From Planctomycetota bacterium (GTDB taxonomy: Bacteria; Planctomycetota; Phycisphaerae; UBA1845), in NCBI GenBank assembly GCA_022562105.1, contig JADFPW010000005.1, positions 1 to 32,026 of the forward strand: 32,026 nt of DNA, read 5' to 3'. Shown here in pieces: positions 25,982 through 32,026 of this stretch. Each line of letters opens with the position of its first letter. Position 1 is the stretch's first letter. The position numbers were made by a program, and so were the translations under genes. Under the pieces are notes generated by a model. That model was given only the letters and a program-made list of their open reading frames with translations. It had not been told where the DNA came from and did no database searches.

Positions 25982-28900
25982 ATGGGAAAGCGACGAGACA
26001 ACATGCCACCTCGGGCAATCATGAGCGACGGGGATGAGCTGCGCTGGCTGACCATCGTCGGGGCGGCGCAGAACAATCTGCGCGGCATCGACGTCGGGTT
26101 TCCATTGGGACGGTTCGTCTGTGTGACCGGAGTGTCTGGATCGGGGAAGTCGTCGCTGGTCAACGATATTCTCTATCGGGCGCTGGCTCGCGAGCTGAAT
26201 GCAGCCACCAAGGTCGAGCCGGGGGAATTCGAGCGTATCGACGGTATCGAACACCTCGACAAGATCATCGACATCGACCAGGCTCCGATCGGGCGCACGC
26301 CGCGGTCCAATCCTGCCACCTACATCAAGCTGTTCGATCAGATTCGCGAACTGTATGCCAAGCTGCCGGACTCGAAGGTGCGCGGCTACCAGCCGGGGCG
26401 ATTCAGCTTCAACGTGGACTCGACGACCAAGGGCGGCGGGCGCTGCGAGGCCTGCGAGGGCAACGGGTCCAATCGGATCGAGATGGACTTCCTGGCCGAC
26501 ATGTGGGTCACCTGCCCGGTGTGCGAGGGTCATCGATTCAATCGTGAGACGCTGCAGGTGCGCTATCGCGGCAAGAACATCGCCGACGTGCTGGAGATGG
26601 ATGTCCAGGAGGCGGCTGACCACTTTGCCAACATTCCACGCATCGCCGCGTACTTGAAGACGCTGCACGACGTCGGATTGGATTACATCAAGCTGGGCCA
26701 AGCGTCGCCGACACTGTCGGGCGGGGAGGCGCAGCGAATCAAGCTGGCCCGCGAGTTAGTCAAACGAGCGACGCCGCGAACCATCTACGTGCTCGACGAG
26801 CCCACCACCGGGCTGCACTTTCACGACATCAAGAAGCTGCTGGCTGTCCTGCACGGGTTCGTCGATGCGGGCAACACGGTGGTGGTCATCGAGCACAATC
26901 TCGACGTGATCAAGACGGCCGACTGGGTCATCGACCTGGGCCCGGAAGGCGGGGCCGACGGCGGGCGCATCGTAGCAGAGGGCACGCCGGAAGACGTCGC
27001 CAAGGTGAAGGCGAGCTACACCGGGATCGCCCTGCAACCACTGCTGAATCCCCGAGCGGCGAAGCTAAAAGCGGATCGGCGATCGAAGGGCAACGGGCGA
27101 GCGAAGCGCCCGGGCCGATCCACGGTCAAGGACATCACCGTGATCGGCGCCCGGCAGCATAATCTCAAGAACATCGACGTCAAGATCCCGCGCGGCAAGA
27201 CGACCATCTGTTGCGGTCCATCGGGCAGCGGCAAGAGCAGTCTGGCCATGGACACGATCTATGCGGAAGGACAGCGGCGGTACATCGAATCGCTGAGCAG
27301 TTACGCCCGTCAATTCCTGGGGCAGTTGCAGAAGCCGCGTGTGGATCACGTTTACGGCCTGTCGCCGGCGGTGGCCATCGAGCAGAAGGCGGCGAGTCGG
27401 TCGCCGCGTTCGACGGTGGGCACGGTGACGGAGATCTACGACTACCTCCGCGTGTTGTGGGCTCGGATCGGGCAGCCCTATTGTCCGGATTGCGATGTGC
27501 CCATCGGCAGTCAGTCCAGCGACGAGATCGTTGAACGCATCATGTCGCTGGAAAAGGGTACGCATGTGTTGCTGTTGGCTCCGATCGAGCGAAATGGGGC
27601 TGAATCGTATCTTCAACTTCTGGAACGCCAGCGGGCCAATGGATTCTATCGCGTGCGCATCGACGGCACGGTCCATACGCTCGATAAGGAGATCGACATC
27701 GACCATCGCCGTCGGCACGAGGTCGAAGTGGTGGTCGACCGCGTCGTGATCAAACCGAAAGCGCGTTCGCGGATATCCGACAGCGTCGAACAGTGTCTTG
27801 CCCTAGGCCAAGGTGTGATGAAAGCGGCGCAGACTGGTCGGACGGATGACGTGCGGTTTTCGCAACTGCATTCCTGCAACCAATGCGGCCGGTCATACGA
27901 CGAGATGACGCCGCACCATTTTTCGTTCAATACGCGAATCGGCTGGTGCGAATCGTGCGAAGGCCTGGGGACGCAGCGCGGGGCGAGCCCGGAGGCGATC
28001 GCGGTGCATCCGACGCGATCGATTAGCGACGGCGCACTGGCCGGGTGGGAGAACAGCGGATCGAAGCCCGCCGGTGCGATGCTGCGAGCCCTGGCCGACC
28101 ATGTCGGGTTCGACGCCGATCGGCCGTGGAATGCCCTGACCGAGTCACAACGATCAGCCGTACTGCAGGGCAGTGGGCCGGAGTGGATCGCGCCCACCAA
28201 GCTCTCCGGCGCGTGGCGGGGACTGCGTTTTCGATGGCGAGGGTTCTTTCCGGCGATCGATCGGGCCACGCGGGTTAGTTGGCAGTATCGCAAACGGCTG
28301 GAGGAGTTGGTCACCGAGGTGCCCTGTGATGCGTGTCGGGGCAGTCGGCTGCACGACGCCGCCCGAGCGGTGCGGGTGGGCGGCGGCTCGACGGACAACG
28401 GCCGCGTGCCGAAGGATCGCGGCAGGACGTTGCACGAAGTGTGCAGCCTGCCGCTGGGCGAGGCCCTGCGATTCTTCAAGCGACCGAGGCACGCAGACAA
28501 AACCGAGCCGCGCCCGTCAGGAAGCGGTCAGGGGCCCGCTCCCTCACGGTCGCGGCTCGGATCCAGAAGCGAAGTGTTTACGTCCATAAGACTGGACGCT
28601 CGCCAGCGCAAGATCGCCGGTGAGCTGCTGCGGGAGGTGACTTCACGCCTGCAATTCCTGGTCGATGTCGGTCTGGATTACGTATCGCTAGACCGATCGT
28701 CGGCCACGCTGTCGGGCGGCGAATCCCAACGGATTCGGCTGGCCAGTCAGATCGGCAGCGGACTGACCGGCGTGCTGTATGTACTCGACGAACCAACCAT
28801 CGGCCTGCATCCGCGAGACAATGCCCGTTTGATCGCCGCCCTGGGCCGGCTGCGCGATCTGGGCAATACGTTGCTGATCGTGGAGCACGATCGGGACGTG

Positions 28901-31144
28901 ATCGACCACGCGGACCACGTCCTCGACTTCGGCCCCGGGGCGGGGGCCGATGGAGGTCGGGTGGTGGCCGCGGCGTCGCCGGATCGACTGCGCTCCAAAC
29001 GTGCGTCGCTGACCGGTCAATACCTGTCGAACAAGAAATCGATACCGGTCCCGTTGAATCGACGGCCGGTCGATGCGGCGCATCGGTCCACCGGTGATGA
29101 GCCGTGGCTGGTCATCGAGGGCGCCCGACACAACAACCTGAAAGAGATCGAGGCCGCCATCCCGCTGGGGCGTTTCACCTGCGTGACCGGCGTATCGGGC
29201 AGCGGCAAGAGTTCGCTGGTGTCGGACATATTGTACATGGCCCTGGCCGTTCGATTGCATCGGGCCAGGCTCGTGCCGGGCGGGCACCAGCGGATGATCG
29301 GGATCGAGCATGTCGACAAGGTGGTGCGGGTGGATCAGACGCCGATCGGCAACAGCCCGACGAGCAATCCAGCTACGTATACGGGTCTTTTCGACACCGT
29401 TCGTGAGCTGTTCGCTCGCCTGCCGGAGAGCAAGATCCGCGGCTACGGGCCCAACCGGTTCAGTTTCAATCGACCCGGCGGGCGCTGCGAGGCGTGCGAG
29501 GGCAACGGGCAGAAGTGCATCGAGATGCACTTCTTGGCGGATGTGTGGATCGAATGCGAAAGTTGCAAGGGATCGCGCTATACCGCCGAGACGTTGGAGG
29601 TGTGCTACCGAGGCAAGAACATCGCCGAGGTGCTCAATCTGCGCGTGACCGACGCCCTGGCCCATTTTTCGAGCGTGCCCAAGCTTCGGCGCATCTTGCA
29701 AACGTTGGACGACGTAGGGTTGGGATACATCACGCTCGGTCAGCCGGCCCCGACGCTTTCGGGCGGGGAAGCGCAGCGGGTCAAGCTGGCGTCGGAGCTG
29801 GGTCGGCCTTCGACCGGCAAGACCATGTACATTCTCGACGAGCCGACGACCGGTCTGCATTTTGACGACCTGCGGAAGCTCCTCGACGTACTCAATCGGC
29901 TGGTCGATCTGGGCAACACGGTGGTGTGCATCGAGCACAACCTGGATGTGATCAAGACCGCTGACTGGATCATCGACCTGGGACCGGAAGCGGGCGATTG
30001 CGGTGGCGAGATCGTGGTGGAGGGTACGCCGGAGCAGGTGGCCACGTGCGAAGCGTCGCACACCGGTCGCGTGCTTCGCCCCATGCTCGAGGCATCCACC
30101 CGAGCGCACCGTGAAGTTCACACCGCAGAGAAACAGGCGGCTATCGAGGCAGAGTTCCATGCCCGCCTGGATCTGGCGGAAGACGAACGGGCTACAAAAA
30201 TGCCCTGGCAAAAGGATGGTCGTCGATGGCACACGGCCGAGCCGGTGGACTTGCATGGCAAGTCCGTGCGATGGCAACCGGAGGCATTGGAGTGGCTGAT
30301 CGACACGATCGAGTCTGTCGGATCGTTCGAGGCGGCGGATTGGAATCATCGATCCCTCGTTGAAGTCAGAGCCCGCGGCAGCAAGACGCCCTGGTTCTGC
30401 CACGCGCGGACCGGCGCGAAATGGCTGATCGATATCTCCATTCGCGTGCCGGAGGGTACATTCAGCGTGCGCGGGCTACAGAAGCAGTTGGGCATTGGAA
30501 CGCTGGACGATCGCACTGATTTGCCCATCTATGGCCAGTGGGCCCGAGTGGATGTCCGTCGAGCGCATGGATCGTTCGAGGATGTTCGCCTGCAGATTCA
30601 CGATATGGAGGACATCAACAGACGGGCGTTCAAGAAGTTCCTGCGGACGGCGTGTGATGCGTACGCCGAGATGGTGGAAACGTTGGCCTCCAGTCCATCC
30701 AAGGCTGAACCGTGGAAGACGGACGGACAGAAATGGCACCTTTCGCAGAGATCCATCAACCGCCGACACGTCGCCAAGTGGAAGCCGGCGCTGTTGTTGG
30801 AGTGGATCGGCCGGCTGCGAAAGTTCGCTCCGGAGTTGCGTCCCGACTTCACGGGCAAGGTCATGGTGAAGTTGGAATCGCCGGACGGCTCGATGTGGTG
30901 TCGAGTGGTGACCAATCACGCTGCGGGGCTTCGGACCGTGATCCGCGTGCCGCGCAATGTGTTTACGCCCCCCATGGTCGAGCGCCTGGGTCGTGACCTC
31001 GAGATCCGACGGGAGGTGAACTACGACGTGGTCATCTTCTGGATTTGCTCGATCGCCGACAACGACAGTCGCCAGTTGCGTGACCTGCTGCAGCGATGTC
31101 GGGTGGGGGACGAGCACGCCGTGGAGGCAGCGGCGTCGGCATGA
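25982..31144 (+). CDS. UvrA-type protein with three ABC-ATPase halves (II-I-II) and a C-terminal extension
   Basis: Three Walker A motifs (GVSGSGKSS, GPSGSGKSS, GVSGSGKSS), three signatures (TLSGGEAQR, TLSGGESQR, TLSGGEAQR), Zn-type CEACEGNG...CxxC modules, NTD motif QRRYIESLSSYARQFLGQLQKPRVDHVYGLSPAVAIEQK...STVGTVTEIYDYLR. Not named uvrA because a separate canonical uvrA may exist elsewhere. Confidence 0.93.
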   Translation: MGKRRDNMPPRAIMSDGDELRWLTIVGAAQNNLRGIDVGFPLGRFVCVTGVSGSGKSSLVNDILYRALARELNAATKVEPGEFERIDGIEHLDKIIDIDQAPIGRTPRSNPATYIKLFDQIRELYAKLPDSKVRGYQPGRFSFNVDSTTKGGGRCEACEGNGSNRIEMDFLADMWVTCPVCEGHRFNRETLQVRYRGKNIADVLEMDVQEAADHFANIPRIAAYLKTLHDVGLDYIKLGQASPTLSGGEAQRIKLARELVKRATPRTIYVLDEPTTGLHFHDIKKLLAVLHGFVDAGNTVVVIEHNLDVIKTADWVIDLGPEGGADGGRIVAEGTPEDVAKVKASYTGIALQPLLNPRAAKLKADRRSKGNGRAKRPGRSTVKDITVIGARQHNLKNIDVKIPRGKTTICCGPSGSGKSSLAMDTIYAEGQRRYIESLSSYARQFLGQLQKPRVDHVYGLSPAVAIEQKAASRSPRSTVGTVTEIYDYLRVLWARIGQPYCPDCDVPIGSQSSDEIVERIMSLEKGTHVLLLAPIERNGAESYLQLLERQRANGFYRVRIDGTVHTLDKEIDIDHRRRHEVEVVVDRVVIKPKARSRISDSVEQCLALGQGVMKAAQTGRTDDVRFSQLHSCNQCGRSYDEMTPHHFSFNTRIGWCESCEGLGTQRGASPEAIAVHPTRSISDGALAGWENSGSKPAGAMLRALADHVGFDADRPWNALTESQRSAVLQGSGPEWIAPTKLSGAWRGLRFRWRGFFPAIDRATRVSWQYRKRLEELVTEVPCDACRGSRLHDAARAVRVGGGSTDNGRVPKDRGRTLHEVCSLPLGEALRFFKRPRHADKTEPRPSGSGQGPAPSRSRLGSRSEVFTSIRLDARQRKIAGELLREVTSRLQFLVDVGLDYVSLDRSSATLSGGESQRIRLASQIGSGLTGVLYVLDEPTIGLHPRDNARLIAALGRLRDLGNTLLIVEHDRDVIDHADHVLDFGPGAGADGGRVVAAASPDRLRSKRASLTGQYLSNKKSIPVPLNRRPVDAAHRSTGDEPWLVIEGARHNNLKEIEAAIPLGRFTCVTGVSGSGKSSLVSDILYMALAVRLHRARLVPGGHQRMIGIEHVDKVVRVDQTPIGNSPTSNPATYTGLFDTVRELFARLPESKIRGYGPNRFSFNRPGGRCEACEGNGQKCIEMHFLADVWIECESCKGSRYTAETLEVCYRGKNIAEVLNLRVTDALAHFSSVPKLRRILQTLDDVGLGYITLGQPAPTLSGGEAQRVKLASELGRPSTGKTMYILDEPTTGLHFDDLRKLLDVLNRLVDLGNTVVCIEHNLDVIKTADWIIDLGPEAGDCGGEIVVEGTPEQVATCEASHTGRVLRPMLEASTRAHREVHTAEKQAAIEAEFHARLDLAEDERATKMPWQKDGRRWHTAEPVDLHGKSVRWQPEALEWLIDTIESVGSFEAADWNHRSLVEVRARGSKTPWFCHARTGAKWLIDISIRVPEGTFSVRGLQKQLGIGTLDDRTDLPIYGQWARVDVRRAHGSFEDVRLQIHDMEDINRRAFKKFLRTACDAYAEMVETLASSPSKAEPWKTDGQKWHLSQRSINRRHVAKWKPALLLEWIGRLRKFAPELRPDFTGKVMVKLESPDGSMWCRVVTNHAAGLRTVIRVPRNVFTPPMVERLGRDLEIRREVNYDVVIFWICSIADNDSRQLRDLLQRCRVGDEHAVEAAASA
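28503..28560 (+). repeat. Full palindromic element of the GAGCCGCGACCGTGAGGGAGCGG family inside the UvrA-like ORF
   Basis: CCGAGCCGCGCCCGTCAGGAAGCGG ... CCGCTCCCTCACGGTCGCGGCTCGG, arms 22/25 complementary; same family as 11776-11859. Confidence 0.88.
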
Positions 31145-31797
31145 CCCAATTGATTCCCAATCGATCGCTGATGGACTTCGAGTTGCCGCTGCATTATCGC
31201 AAACGCACACCGCGCCTACGGGGCGATCTGGGCGACTTCTCGAAGGACGATCTCCTCCCGCCGCTGTGCCAGCTGGATGGACAGGAACCCTTCGCCGATG
31301 TCTACGCCTGCTGGAACGACGCCGGCCTGTACATCGGATATAGCGTAGACAACAAGACCCGCCGGCCGAAGTGCGACCCGAAGGCGTACTGGAAGAGCGA
31401 CGTCCTGCGGCTGTGCATTGACACCCGTGACGCCCGGAACATCAAACGCGCCAGCCGCTACTGTCAGGCGTTCTATGCCCTACCGCTCGGCGGCGGCCGC
31501 GGCGGGCGTGAGCCGATCGCCGCCTCGCACAAGATCCAACGGGCCCGTGAGGACGCCCCCACGGTCCCGCCGGGCGTATTGCCGGTCGCCTCGCGCGTGT
31601 CGAATGAGGGTTACACGCTCGAACTGCACCTGCCGGCCGAGCATCTCAGCGGTTTCGACCCCGCAGAACACCCGCGTATCGGCTTCTACTACATGATCGA
31701 GGACAGCGAGCTCGGTCAGCAGGCGTTGACCGTGGGCGACGACCTGTATTGGTACGTGGATCCATCGACCTGGGCGACTGCGGTACTGGTTCGCTAA
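31141..31797 (+). CDS. CBM9/DOMON-like domain protein, translationally coupled to the UvrA-like gene
   Basis: ATGA overlap (ATG 31141, stop of preceding ORF 31142-31144), preferred over the track start at 31096. ADVYACWNDAGLYIGYSVDNKT...YWKSDVLRLCIDTRDARN fits the CBM9-like pattern. Confidence 0.72.
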   Translation: MTQLIPNRSLMDFELPLHYRKRTPRLRGDLGDFSKDDLLPPLCQLDGQEPFADVYACWNDAGLYIGYSVDNKTRRPKCDPKAYWKSDVLRLCIDTRDARNIKRASRYCQAFYALPLGGGRGGREPIAASHKIQRAREDAPTVPPGVLPVASRVSNEGYTLELHLPAEHLSGFDPAEHPRIGFYYMIEDSELGQQALTVGDDLYWYVDPSTWATAVLVR

Positions 31798-31798
31798 G

Positions 31799-32026
31799 AT
31801 GAGCAGCATGAGTTTCCGTCCGAGACCGAATGGCGCTCGTAGGGATGGACGGAGCAAGACCCCTCGATGGCACCGGTTGCCAAGCTCCGGACCGGCGCGA
31901 TGGCAATCCGAACTGATGTCTCGACAGGAAGGGCTGGCCCATGCGTTCACCGGAGCGGGCGACAATCTGTCACGCACGAAGGGACCGGATTGTGAACACT
32001 CGCAACAGCGACGAGAAGCACTATGC
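31799..32026 (+). CDS. Possible partial ORF running off the window (unknown)
   Basis: ATG at 31799, open for 76 codons to the window end (MSSMSFRPRPNGARRDGRSKTPRWHRLPSSGPARWQSELMSRQEG...). No homology recognised; may be spurious. Confidence 0.25.
   Translation, partial: MSSMSFRPRPNGARRDGRSKTPRWHRLPSSGPARWQSELMSRQEGLAHAFTGAGDNLSRTKGPDCEHSQQRREALC

Noticed and set aside
28688-30403. 571 aa antisense ORF opposite the UvrA-like gene
   Set aside because: Shadow ORF of a strongly conserved coding region; no recognisable motifs.
1-32026. tRNA, rRNA, transposase, integrase, phage or toxin-antitoxin/defence genes
   Set aside because: None could be recognised on either strand by eye; the palindromic elements have no nearby transposase, so no autonomous mobile element is claimed.

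Overview
High-GC window, probably from a planctomycete-like genome (inferred from gene content and repeat types; no tool was run). All well-supported genes are on the + strand. (1) ~1-11.0 kb: late flagellar locus flgA(partial)-flgH-flgI-rod-binding FlgJ-like-flgN-flgK-flgL-[620 nt gap]-fliW-csrA-flagellin, followed by a YfcE-like phosphoesterase. (2) ~12.0-25.6 kb: five consecutive secreted or surface-type proteins (three VCBS/FG-GAP beta-propeller proteins, one of them a ~1990 aa mosaic; one alpha/beta-hydrolase-like protein; one beta-helix protein). All five end in a near-identical ~61 aa dockerin-like two-EF-loop tail, and four of them stop exactly after ...ARFGECP. (3) ~26.0-31.8 kb: a 1720 aa UvrA-type protein with three ABC halves in the order II-I-II plus a ~340 aa internally duplicated C-terminal extension, overlapping by ATGA a CBM9/DOMON-like ORF. 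Three small palindromic repeat families are interspersed, and one copy lies in frame inside the uvrA-like ORF. The flagellin Shine-Dalgarno sits in the loop of a perfect 6-bp hairpin, which fits a CsrA/FliW-controlled switch. The strongest second-look items are the palindromic element inside uvrA, the shared C-terminal tail cluster, the triple-half UvrA with its unknown duplicated C-terminal module, and the CsrA-type hairpin.
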